A stretch of 64,000 bases of DNA from Cristatella mucedo. Its lineage: Eukaryota > Bryozoa > Phylactolaemata > Cristatellidae. The stretch's first letter is position 1. The number at the start of each line of letters is the position of its first letter. The position numbers and the translations under genes were made by a program. Positions 15,481-25,806 of the stretch are shown here, one piece after another. A model generated the notes under the pieces. That model was not told where the DNA came from, made no database searches, and saw only the letters and a program-made list of their open reading frames with translations. Location: NCBI GenBank assembly GCA_009760855.2, contig WPIO01000051.1:242001-306000 (forward strand), written 5' to 3'.

Positions 15481-16269
15481 GAGCATACGTTACTGGCTAG
15501 CCAGTATCAGTGCCAAATTAAACAATGGAGCAAATACCGAGAGACCGATTGCATGCAGCCATTAGGCCTAGCCTGCAGTGGGACACTTGGGAAGGGATTA
15601 AAGAGGTCATCGCAGATGGATGAAGCTGAGAACAGCACAGCCAGGTTAGTCATAACGATGGACGACGAACCACTTGGTCTCAATAGAAGGTCCTAGATCG
15701 AGCCTCGAAGAAACGCCAAGGCCATCTCAGTGGCCTCGCAGCACAGAGAGAATCTTCAAAATTTCATGCTGCTCGTAAATTACACCCGGATTTAAAAAAT
15801 GCGAAAAGTGAGAAGGTTCCATCTACACATCAGCTATCGTCACCAACGCTGGTTCGGGCGACGATGCTCATGCCTGCAGGCCCATCATCACATTATCGAA
15901 CTGCCCCCCCCCCATACCGCCCGCACGGACAGACAGCGGCGGCGGCGCACCGTTGGGTACTTCGGGACGTGCTTTAAGTCATTTTTAGTACGTGCTCATT
16001 TCGAACAGCCGCTGCGATCGCTCTACCAACAGATTGCGGTCCGCAGAGCACCAAGCCATTCCAGAATTTTTAAGCGAAAAGTGTGCTAGTCCGAGACAGA
16101 AGCAACGTGCCATTTCCTGCTCTTTTCGCCTTTCCGTTTCCCCTACAGGCAGTGACTTCCCGACTTCACGACAGCAACCACGGTGAGCTGAGCATCTTTG
16201 ACGTAGCCTGTGCGAGCGTTGTGCTAAGCCGTGGCCGTTCAGAATGCTCGCTTAACTGCCGAGCCACTC

Positions 16270-16375
16270 CCGATGGACTACGAACCTTTCGATCTCCCTT
16301 TGCAGCAAATTTAAAGCGCCTAGAAAGAGATTGAGTTCTCCGAGGGCGCTATATCAAATGTACTATTAATATTCC
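16270..16375 (+). mobile_element. LINE 3' tail
   Basis: Contains ccctttgcagcaaatttaaa, gcgcctagaaagagattgag and the 'gagggcgctatatcaaatgt' end that forms the hairpin typical of this LINE family. Truncated at the 5' side. Confidence 0.75.
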
Positions 16376-16383
16376 TACAAAGG

Positions 16384-16386
<3 letters not shown>

Positions 16387-16421
<35 letters not shown>
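16387..16421. repeat. (GA)n microsatellite
   Basis: GA dinucleotide run of about 35 bp. Confidence 0.95.
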
Positions 16422-16425
<4 letters not shown>

Positions 16426-18361
16426 AGCGAGTGACGTTCGCCAATCGACTAGAGAACCGGTCCCCAGCTCAATGCCTCGGAGCTTCTCGAGCAGATGAGC
16501 GAGCTAATTGGCGATTCAGAATGCTCCTAGTGGCATGATCCTGACCATTTGAACTCAAGTTGTACGCTGTCATTCTTCTTCCAAAAGAGACTCTACTTTT
16601 CGCTCGGTCGTAATCACGCTCTTCGTACTGGCAGCCGAAAGCTATTCATCGACGAATCTGACACTTAGTCCCTGATTGGCATAGGCATTCGATTTCCTAT
16701 GGAGTGTACCGCGCTGTGTACGATTGTGGAAAGAAAAGGCTCTATGTAATTTCAGAGGAACCATAAAAAGCAAATGCAGCTTTCGGCTTAAAAAATAATG
16801 CGATGCCGATTTGCTCACCTTTTTTGTAGAGCCGAGGTACGTCTCGAAGGGACGGATACTTTGAGATGCTTACGGTTTTGAAGAACAAATAACATTTCGA
16901 GAGTCGGTGTCAACTTTAGTACGCATATTATAACAGTACACATTGCCAGCTCTATTGCTTACAGTGCCGCCTGTGACGCTGCAAAGGCTGCTGCAATGGG
17001 ACAGAGCATGCAGACGTGGGCTTAGGTGTAGCTAAGGCTGTACGTTTGCATACAGGGGCTGGTAAATGGCTTCTCGCTCTGGCATGATAGTGCAATGCTA
17101 CACGCAAAAACTGTTTGCAGTCTGCATTTCACTAAAACTAATATCAAAAGACGATAGAAAACTGAACCTAACGCTTGTTTTTCCACCTGTGTCAGTTAAG
17201 TTTGTCTAAAGCAGCAGCAGCACTGATCGAGCTGCCAGGCGCCTGAGAATCACCCATGGAATGCACCCTTGCAATTGAGGCGTTGTAACTGAGCTGGCCC
17301 ACACCGCAGGCATCCTTGTCAGCAACAGGCAGGCGAAAGCTTTACAAGAGTTGTCTCAGGCGGCGAGTCTTCGGAATATTCAGCGCTGTCGGCATGCCAT
17401 CGTCTGCCACAGTGACGCAGCGAACCATCGCGGTCCTGCCTGGCAGACGCCGGGCAGACAGTAAGGTGGATTGAGGCTTCCAGTAGTTAGTGCCGCTGGG
17501 AGGTCGCAATCCCGAGAAACAGCACCTCGCGCACGTAGGCTGCTGCAGCCCGTATTAATGTAAACTTACACCGGCTGCATGAGTCGGCAGGCTCCACGGG
17601 GACTGCAAGTCTGTGCGTACTTACTATAAAAGTAGGAGCCACTGCCTGGAGGTTTCCGAACAAGCATGAGCTTCTTTGCAAGGCTTCGTTGCAGATGGGA
17701 AAGTCACATTTACTCTCAAAGCCGTCGGCAGCAGCAGCAGCAGCAGCAGACGTACTTGGAAACATAAAAACACTGTACAGCATTAGACGCATCGAATGGT
17801 TTCGAAGTCATACCAGCCCGCTGAAAACAGCTTGCTGCTGCTGAGCTATGCTAAGCACAACCACCTTTAGGAAATCCGACTCTAACGTTCAATAGAGAGT
17901 GGCACACATTTATTAAAGAAATGCGATTTGTAATTTAATTTAGGGAAATACGAATAAAGGAATTTCATATTAGAAATTGTTTTGATTATATTCTGGCAAA
18001 CTGTCGGGACAAATTAGATTGGAGAACTCAATGCTACTCAAAGCTGGTTTTCCAGGCAAGCGTAGCTTTCACCTGTGGAAACGTTGGTGGTATAGTTCGC
18101 GAATGACGTCATAATGGCAAAATAAAGAGATTAGGGGAGAGCCGGTAATAGCATGGACAGTGACACAACAGAATTAACTACAGCTTATCAGCTGCGAAAA
18201 AAGTGGACTATCCTGTGGATTAGCAACCTCTCATGCGGGTCTGTTGGTGCGAAACTGGGTTTCATAAACGTTAAAATCGACTTATGCCAATTCGTGCACG
18301 TATCGGTAGTCCTGGACATAAATTCGCAGCCCTCATTAATTTCTGAGCCCAGACTGGTCAT
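16422..18361. other. Non-coding stretch, nothing recognised
   Basis: A short (CAG)n run occurs at 17731-17750. Frames are short and lack motifs or paired splice sites. Confidence 0.4.
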
Positions 18362-18500
18362 TGTCGTATTATAGTGGCTGAGGCCGCGGCAGTTCTGGTG
18401 GAGTCTCAGGCAGACACAGCGAGCGGACGAGAGTGGTTAATAAGGCTCCCTTTATTTCTCTCAACGAATACCTGTATGGAAGCTCAACGAATCAATAAAA
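18362..18500 (-). mobile_element. LTR-like fragment related to the 47.7-50.0 kb element
   Basis: Starts tgtcgtattatagtggctga and then shows, in order, 'ggagtctcaggcagacacag', 'ctttatttctctcaacga' and 'gaagctcaacgaatc'. The LTRs at 47749 and 49767 have the same series (ggagtctcgcggagacagag, ctttattactctcaacgg, gagagctcgatcaatc). Only the first half of the LTR aligns by eye. It is probably a diverged solo LTR or a truncated relative. Confidence 0.55.
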
Positions 18501-19887
18501 GACCGCTCCCGAAAACGTAGCTTTTTAAAAAAATTGCTCCAACAAGGATTAAGCTGGTTGAACGTGCAAATTTGCGACTTCCCGTCCGAGTTCTGATGTC
18601 ACGCGATTCCAAGAGTTTTCATAGTGTACAGCGTGGTATGGGAACCTGTTAGGACAGGTCCTCGAACTCAAATAAGACACATATTTATACACTCATAGCT
18701 GCAACAGCTGCACATTAGTTAACTCAAAGCAAGATTGTCTCAGCAATGTCAACCGTTATTTTCACTCACTTTCACCCGAAACAAAGTATACTCTGGTTCA
18801 GCGTGTCAGAAACCGCTTGCATCACTTCTGCAATTCTTGGATCATCCTTTTACATTCTAATGAGCTATCTTTGGCGACGCTTACTGACCATCATCTTTTG
18901 TTGCTGTCCCTATCTAGTCAGCATCACTGCTCTCTTCCTTAATATAGTTATTATAAACGACTGCCATCATTACGCTTTGCAATACCTCATATATTCCTGG
19001 TTCAGAAAGGGTTAGCTTACTTGATGACAGAATTATTGCTGACCATATATATTCTAGGAGGGTTCCATATTTGATGTTTAAAACAATTGAACTTAACGTA
19101 AGCTAGCGCTATTAAGAATGCAGCAGACTGGAGAGAATGATGACGTCGAGTCACGAGCTTAAGAGCAAGTTGTAAGGTCAAGACAGTACTTACTGCTTGC
19201 ACCTATACCACGTACTGTGATTTCGCTTGTCCTTTACCACATCGGCATTACTAAACATAACTATGCAATTTATCAAAGCTGAAACACATCAGTAGTAGCA
19301 AAGCTCAGCTGGAACCTAATTCCGAATTAGTCAAGTTGATATGTGTATCGACAGCAACGAGTTCTATAGCCTTTCGTGGCAACACAGTGCCAGTGGAGAA
19401 TGAGTGACATTTTGCTGTCACGACGGATCACGAAGCTGATAATGATTCATCTGCCAAGCAAAAATGCGACAGCTAAAATAACAAAACAATGTTAGCGGAT
19501 TCCACAAGACTCGTTAATACTGCGGCAGCAAAACCCTAAGGGCTATCACTGCTTGCTGTGGGCAATAGAGAACCACCCACCTCAAGACTCAAACGCAGGA
19601 CCTGGGTACTGAAAAGCTAGTTTTAAGGTACTGTCAAATGCATGCTTTGCTCTGTGAGTCAGAATCAACGGTTTCTATAAGCACATCTTTGGCCCATGCG
19701 TATTCCATCCACGGAAAAGGCCTCTCGTAACTCGCGGAGACCTTATGAGAGTTGTGACTAGAGGACCGGTATTATTCTATTATTCTAGGCGGTTTTAAGA
19801 AATAAAAGTCACAGGGCATTGCGTTCTGTAACTCATGTATGTACACCTTTATATGCAATAATAGGCAAAACCCCATGAGAACATATC
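18501..19887. other. Non-coding stretch, nothing recognised
   Basis: The frame at 18746-19015 (plus) is hydrophobic but has no recognisable family features. A box-B-like gactcaaacgcaggacc at about 19587-19603 may be a SINE remnant. Confidence 0.3.
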
Positions 19888-19977
<90 letters not shown>

Positions 19978-19998
19978 ATGTATGTATATATATATATA
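19888..19998. repeat. (CT)n then (TA)n compound microsatellite
   Basis: About 40 bp of CT followed by about 70 bp of TA with TATG interruptions. Confidence 0.97.
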
Positions 19999-20099
19999 AC
20001 ATCCGTCTCAACACTACTTTGAAGGTAGGCTCTTTTACATGAGCTTACCTCATGCTGACTGACACTTTACATACTGCCACTAACGATACTTGCATATTG

Positions 20100-20255
20100 A
20101 CCCTGTGCATGTCACCTGTAACCATGTTGTGCTTGTTGTTCATTGAGCACGATACTACTCACCATTCAATCGCGGTCCCCTTTGCAGAAAATGTAAAGTG
20201 CATAGAAAGAGATTGAGTTCTGAGGGCCCTATAGCAAATGTATTATTATTACACG
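20100..20255 (+). mobile_element. LINE 3' tail
   Basis: Contains 'ccctgtgcatgtcacctgta', 'gttgttcattgagcacgata' and 'agaaagagattgagttctga', matching the 3' untranslated region of the LINE copy at 51720-52210. It ends in a TTATTATTA tail. Confidence 0.75.
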
Positions 20256-20689
20256 ATGCCCTATATATGAAAAGCCCATTCACTGAAAAACATACTAACC
20301 GACAAGCACAAACAATAAAATGTTCTCGCACACACGCACTAGCACGCACACCGATAAAACAGCTTACATGCTCTCAGTATCTCTATAGCTAGGTGCTAGC
20401 ATTAGACAGGCTCAACCATTTACCATAAAATGCATGAATAGCTGGAACCTCTAGGCATACTGCCGAAACCAAGCATACATAGCTGTCATGCATCTTATCA
20501 AGGATTGCCATTTTGTAGTACTACATGGGCTTTTGCTAATTCAGAGTAGAGCTTACAGAGAACCAACACCCAGCAACGTTGTAGGATACCCCTACGGAAA
20601 AATGCTGGCCCTCAATCCTGGCTCCCAACCTTTGACTCAAGGGTGAATGTCAAGAAAAAGACCACAAACATTGGCCCACCGATCAAATA

Positions 20690-21100
20690 AAAATGAGCGA
20701 ACTTTTTAAAAGACAAACGTGTTAGAAAAGCGATCGAAAGTTTTGCATATACTAGTAAAGCAGTAAAAAGCGATTAGGCAAACTATGTCAAATCAGGATA
20801 TAAACGAAACCCCATTTTTTAGCTGCTTTGCTCCCAAAGCCTGATACTAACTACCCACTCACGCCACAACGTCCCCTGACATGGCATTTTAAAATTAACT
20901 TAAAACGCACTTTTATAACAGCATTTGGTGGGTCTCTGTGATTTGTCCTTCATGTGCACGTACCAGCTTACAATATGAGTGCTGCTTGCAGATGTTACCA
21001 CCAAACATTTGGTACTGCTTTATTAGTAGCATCTGTTAAGTGCCTAGAGAGAGATTCAGTTCTCTGAGAGCACTATACAAATTTTTTATTATTTTACCTA
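20690..21100 (+). mobile_element. LINE 3' region, plus strand
   Basis: Decayed C-terminal ORF2 codons, then 'tggtgggtctctgtgatttg' and the tail 'cctagagagagattcagttc'. The first about 200 bp (gaactttttaaaagacaaac...) is also present at 22770-22965 with high similarity. Confidence 0.75.
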
Positions 21101-21127
21101 CAAATGGCAAATTTGCCAATATGTGCA

Positions 21128-21263
21128 TACAATTCATTTGTATAGCGCCCCAAGAGAACCTAATCTCTATTCAGGTGCTTCACAGTTGCCTCGGGGCTCG
21201 AGCCGACGACATCAGCCAAACCTTGATCGGTGCAAGCATCTTACCCACTGGACCAAACCAGCT
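21128..21263 (-). mobile_element. tRNA-derived SINE, family A
   Basis: Plus-strand reading runs tail first (attcatttgtatagcgcccc), then a box B complement in 'ggggctcgagccgacgac', then the box A region and 'ggaccaaaccag'. It sits immediately downstream of the LINE fragment at 20690-21100, which has a homologous tail. Confidence 0.85.
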
Positions 21264-21504
21264 CGGCATTGAATCCACCAATCTTCATTTTATATTATTC
21301 TATCGGCTACCACACCCTTTTTTTAACTGATCCGATAAACGTTATGATAGATACACTACTTATAAGGATCCCTCTCATAAGGGTCCAGCCCTCCATCAGG
21401 TCAAATGCTCTTAACTCCCTTGCTAAATGTAGTGATGACATACGCACATGCATGAAAGCAAATTTTCTTAAATTGAATAATGATAAAATCGAAATACTAA
21501 TCAA

Positions 21505-22742
21505 TAATAATAATAATAATTATAATTATAATGCACTTGATAAAGCGCCCTCAGAGAACTCAGTCTCTTTCTAGGCGCTTTACATTTGCTGCAAAGGGAA
21601 ACGAGACTGAATGGTGAGTAATACCATGCTTGATAAACAATGTGAAGAACATAGTTAGGGGTGACATGCACAGGGTCAGCATGCAAGTGTGATTAGCGGC
21701 AGCATACACGGTGTCAGCAAGCATAAGCACATGAATGACGAATCACAGGGACCCACTAAATGCCGTCCTAAATAGGTGTTTTTAAGCTCTTTTTAAATGT
21801 GGTCAAGTCAGGGGATGTTGTGACTCAAGGCGGGAATGAGTTCCAGGCTTTAGGAGCAAACTAGCTAACTTCGCGGTCTCCAAAGGATTTGAGATTTGTA
21901 CGAGGTATCGATAAACTGTTGGATTCCGAAAAGCAGGTGTTACGAAGCTTGGCCTCGTGTGGGGAGTAGATCTGAGAGATAGGCTGGAGCCAAAGAATGA
22001 AGTGACCTAAAAGTGAGCAACAACACTTTGAAGTCGATTCGTTGGTTGACTCGTTGCCAGTGAAGGTCGGCGAGAAGTGGTGTGATGTGGCAACTGAGAC
22101 GCTCACGACACACAAGCCTAGCTGCGGAGTGTGGCACCAGCGGTAATTGCCTGATTGCACGTGTTAGTAGGCCAGCAAAGCAGTGAGTTACAGAAGTGAA
22201 GACGGGTTGTCACGAATGTATGGACCACCTTAGACATAGTATCCTTATTTAAATAAGCCCGAACTTTAGCAATGTTATGTAGCTGAACGTAGGCAGACTT
22301 GATTGTGGAGCTGATGTAGTCGTCTAACGAGAGGTCACTTTGGAACATGACACCTAGATTTTGAACTGATTCAAGAGGAGATATGCTCGCAGAGCCAATT
22401 TTGAGCGTCGGCCTTTCCAATTTGTGAATCACACTGGGTTTGCCCATAACTATTTAGTTTTATCATCGTTTAGTTTTAGAAAATTTGCTGCCATCCATGT
22501 GCGGATGTCATCAATACATGCAGCAAGTGAGTTGAGAGAATTGAGGTGCTCGAAGGCTGGAAGGGATCAAAGCAAAAGTACAGCTGAGTGTCATCCGCAT
22601 AGAAGTGAAAGCCTAGATTGTGCTTGGCAATCACATCAGCAAGAGGGAGAGTATAAACCGTGAAAAGAACCGGACCTAGCACGGAGCCTTGAGGTACCCC
22701 AAATTTCAGAGGCTCCTCGGAGGATCTTTGTCCATTCACATT
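21505..22742 (-). mobile_element. CR1/L2-type LINE, 5'-truncated, RT domain visible
   Basis: This minus-strand copy encodes part of a non-LTR reverse transcriptase. Between 22739 and 22476 it shows [10 protein letters not shown], then [11 protein letters not shown], the catalytic YADD motif. Downstream frames (22447-22118 and 22137-21861) continue ORF2 with 'LDDYISSTIKSAYVQLHNIA' and a C-terminal 'FGDREVS' region, broken by frameshifts. The 3' end carries the GCGCTTTATCAAGTGCATTA tail and a TTA microsatellite. The copy is inactive because of frameshifts, stops and the missing 5' part. Confidence 0.9.
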
Positions 22743-22985
22743 AATACTCTGGAATCTTCCACTGAGATATTGGCGAACTTTTTAAAAGACAAACGTGTTA
22801 GAAAAGGGATCGGAAGTTTTGCACATGCTAGTAAAGCAGCAAAAAGCGATCAGGCAAACCACGTCTAATCAGGATATAAACAAAACCCCATATCTTTAGC
22901 TGTTATATTCCCAAAGCCTGAAACTCACTACCCACTCATGTCACAACATTCCCTGACATGACATTAAAACTTAGCCAACCAAAAT
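22743..22985 (+). mobile_element. LINE fragment, plus strand, near-duplicate of 20690-20890
   Basis: From 'ggcgaactttttaaaagaca' to 'ccctgacatgacatt' this matches 20695-20885 block for block. It abuts the oppositely oriented LINE ending at 22742. Confidence 0.7.
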
Positions 22986-23139
22986 CGGACATGACCGATT
23001 GTGACGACGAAAAAAGGCTGAATTGTACACCTGAAATTTTACGATATCCTTTCAAGTATCAGATGAGCTAAGGAATTTACAGGGCCGAATCTTCACAATA
23101 ATTGATGCTATTTGTAAGTAACAAGATGCATTCATGTAC

Positions 23140-23410
23140 CTCGATGTAACAAGGTTGACAAGTTGGGATGAAAATCGTACATGATGCAGATATCGGTCAA
23201 TTTGTCAATCGTACATATTGCTTCTGGTTAACTTCCGGGTTAGACATGGTTAGCCTAACCATTTTATTTATCCCTCTTTCAGTGGTGAATTCGTCAATGC
23301 TCCAGATCCCAAATAGCATGGTTGTTTTTTTGCAAGGTACTCTAAAAAACTATTTGACTATCAGAATAATCTTAGTACTGTCTCGACATGAGGACGAGAT
23401 GTGCTACTGT
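23140..23410. repeat. Diverged dispersed repeat (copy 2 of 2)
   Basis: Partner of the repeat at 12930-13260; see that entry for the shared blocks. Confidence 0.4.
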
Positions 23411-23559
23411 ATTATGTGACACACCTACTTAATTGACATGGGACCATTTGATGAATCAATATAATGCTAATGTAATACTGACTACAACAGCCGATCAAGG
23501 TGCGACTAGACAATAAACTGAGTACACAATGGAGTAGCTGATACAGAAGCTTGGTCCAT

Positions 23560-23655
23560 AACCATTCACGTTTCCTTTGCAGCAAACGTTTCGCACCTAG
23601 AAAGAGATTTGAGTTCTCTGAGGGCACTTTATCAAGTAATATTATTTCTAATCAA
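23560..23655 (+). mobile_element. LINE 3' tail
   Basis: Contains 'cctttgcagcaaacgtttcg', 'agaaagagatttgagttctc' and 'gagggcactttatcaagtaa', the conserved LINE end. Confidence 0.75.
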
Positions 23656-23828
23656 TGGCCATTGCAACGAATACTTCCTCCCCCTGCACCAATAAGCAAG
23701 ATGCCAAGCAGCTGTCTTACTAGCATGATGACTGCATACTTGTAAGGCTACTGTGTGGAAGTCAAGTAAGCTTTTGCCCTTTTGCTCTACGCAAGGTTTC
23801 TGTCCTCGCTGAGCTCACCTTAAGACAC

Positions 23829-24188
23829 ATGCGTTACCTTTTGACAGGTCCGAGGGCGCCAGGTGGAACGCTGAGCCTTTGTCGTCGGCTCACTTGGCTC
23901 CTGGAGAACGAGCAAACCCTAGCCAGCCTCAGGGTGAGCCAGGGACACCGAAGGCTTCTCAGGAAGCTCTGCGTGTTGGACGCAATAAACGGCTTGGCCA
24001 GGGTCTGGCTGAGATTTGTGGGCACCACAAGTGGCCCGAATGGAGACACACTGCCAGATACGAGCCCCCAGGACGCGACCACTACACCGGAGGAGCAAGC
24101 ACCAGCAGCTGCCCGGCAACTCGCAACCCTCCGGTCCTGGAGACGAGGGGCACGCAGACGCCCAGTCAGCCAATGCCTCGCACACTGA
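23829..24188 (+). CDS. GC-rich open frame, possible exon of an unknown gene
   Basis: An island that is GC-rich compared with its surroundings (about 23840-24500) holds an open plus-strand frame of 119 residues. It has a leucine/arginine-rich first half (for example WLLENEQTLASLRVSQGHRR) and a Thr/Pro/Ala-rich second half. An acceptor-like ttttgacag precedes it at 23842-23850, and an AATAAA hexamer lies at 24510-24515. No domain is recognised. Competing frames exist on both strands, so the coding call is weak; it could also be a retroelement piece. Confidence 0.22.
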   Translation: MRYLLTGPRAPGGTLSLCRRLTWLLENEQTLASLRVSQGHRRLLRKLCVLDAINGLARVWLRFVGTTSGPNGDTLPDTSPQDATTTPEEQAPAAARQLATLRSWRRGARRRPVSQCLAH

Positions 24189-24594
24189 AGCTGCCGGATA
24201 GGGCCAGCCGGGACACCAGGAAGCGACAATGAAGTAGCCACTCACGCTATCGATCATCGTCGCGAGCCTTCGCTACTGTGTACCTCCAACGAGCGAGATA
24301 CGCTGTCGCACGCCCGCCTGCCCACACAGAACGCAGCCCCCGATGTACCCATCCGGAAGGACAGAAGTGCCGAAGCACGGAGGCTGAGCACAGCCCGGCG
24401 CGAGAGACAAGTGAGGGCAGGCTGCCTCCTAATCGCGATGTGAGTCACGCCCGGGACGAGTCCCGGCGGACCTTGGCCGGTGGTGGTGAATGTGCCTCAT
24501 CAGCTCTCAAAATAAATTAGCATTTTACATTTAATTACCTTCTCTACGTTCGATCTTTCATTCCAGTACCCATGGAAAATGCTAGCACTCGTCA

Positions 24595-24775
24595 GCAATG
24601 TAATGTCTCTGTCTGTAACTCCACAGACCATGTGGGTGTTACTCAGGAGTTTGGTAGAGCACACTCAGCCTAAGCAGCTTTCGATAAGCATGCGGTAGCC
24701 AACAGACTTCATCTCACGAAACAAAGAAAGTGGGAAGCATAGCAGTCAGGAGAGCAGTTGAGGTATGAGCAATAA
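24595..24775 (-). repeat. Dispersed repeat D
   Basis: Shares ordered blocks with 61010-61195 and partly with 51295-51412: 'taatgt...ctgtaactccac', 'tagccaacagactt', 'caggagagcagttgagg'. On the minus strand the copies encode a related peptide, clearest in the copy at 61195-61010. It may be the 3' part of a second retrotransposon family. Confidence 0.5.
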
Positions 24776-25566
24776 TAATATAATATAATGATGCACTTGA
24801 TAAAGCATAGTAAGGAAGTAACAGCTCAGGACCGCTGAAAAGGATGAGCCATAGTCAGCAGCAGGAGAGTAGTTGTCGTTGCGTAAGAAAGCACATCCAA
24901 TAGACACGCAGAAAGTGCAGTAAACCTTACACACACAGAATCTCCTTAGGGCATCCGCACACGATAACAGGCTAAGGATGGCACAAACAAGCCCGACATA
25001 CTATAACAATTTTTTTGGAGGTGTAAAATACTGTATTCATATCATCTGATGCCTGAGAGTAATACAGGAATCGTTGCACATTAGCATCACAACAGCTCAT
25101 TTGTATATATACTCGAACCGGATTATTGCGTAACTGCTGAAGCCAAAATAAAGCAGCATGCTGGTAGGAAGCCGAGTTCCTACAACGCAGCTAGCTGAAA
25201 CAGATGCAGCGACATCTTGAACATGCTCCAATTCTGAGTGGCAATGAAGGACAAGCCGTAGCACCACAGTACTAACTTTTTCGAATGCTACAGAAGTCAC
25301 CAACACTGCTACATAGGCAATTTTTTAACTGTATGTTTATCAAGGCAAGCAGAAGTAGAATGCTATGAGATGTTCATTGCCTCATCAATGACGACAACGT
25401 CAAGTAAAGCAGTAGCAGTCTGTCCTCATGGGCATCACACAGTCTGGTGCTTATGCCTGAGGCTCATCGTGAGTTCCACTCAGTACCTTAAGAATCTTGA
25501 CATGTACTGACAGCACTGACATTATGAGGCAGCTGACTAGGCATCGCAGTTCACCACACAGGCCAA

Positions 25567-25806
25567 CTATCGAAGTAATGGTGTGCAGGCAATAGTACGA
25601 ATAACGACAGGGTCTAGATTTGCGACAGTCCTGAGTAACTGGTCACTTATTTCGAGTGTCTTCTTGGCAGCTTCGAGTGCACCCTCCTGTATGCACCGAG
25701 CTAGCTTAATAAGCTTGTGACCCATGTCAGTTCGCATGCGTGCTTCCATCTTTGATCGCTCATCGGCAAGAGACTTCTGATGATTAGCAGAGAGCCGACC
25801 AGAGAT
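25567..25806 (-). CDS. Arg/Asp-rich gene, terminal exon 5 (residues 975-1053)
   Basis: Acceptor ctttatag|ATC, 79 codons, TAG stop at 25569-25567. Encodes a charged amphipathic helix (KLIKLARCIQEGALEAAKKT) weakly reminiscent of the helical SRA1/SEC31 C-terminal fold; I do not claim that homology. Confidence 0.65.
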   Translation of the reverse strand: MSGRLSANHQKSLADERSKMEARMRTDMGHKLIKLARCIQEGALEAAKKTLEISDQLLRTVANLDPVVIRTIACTPLLR

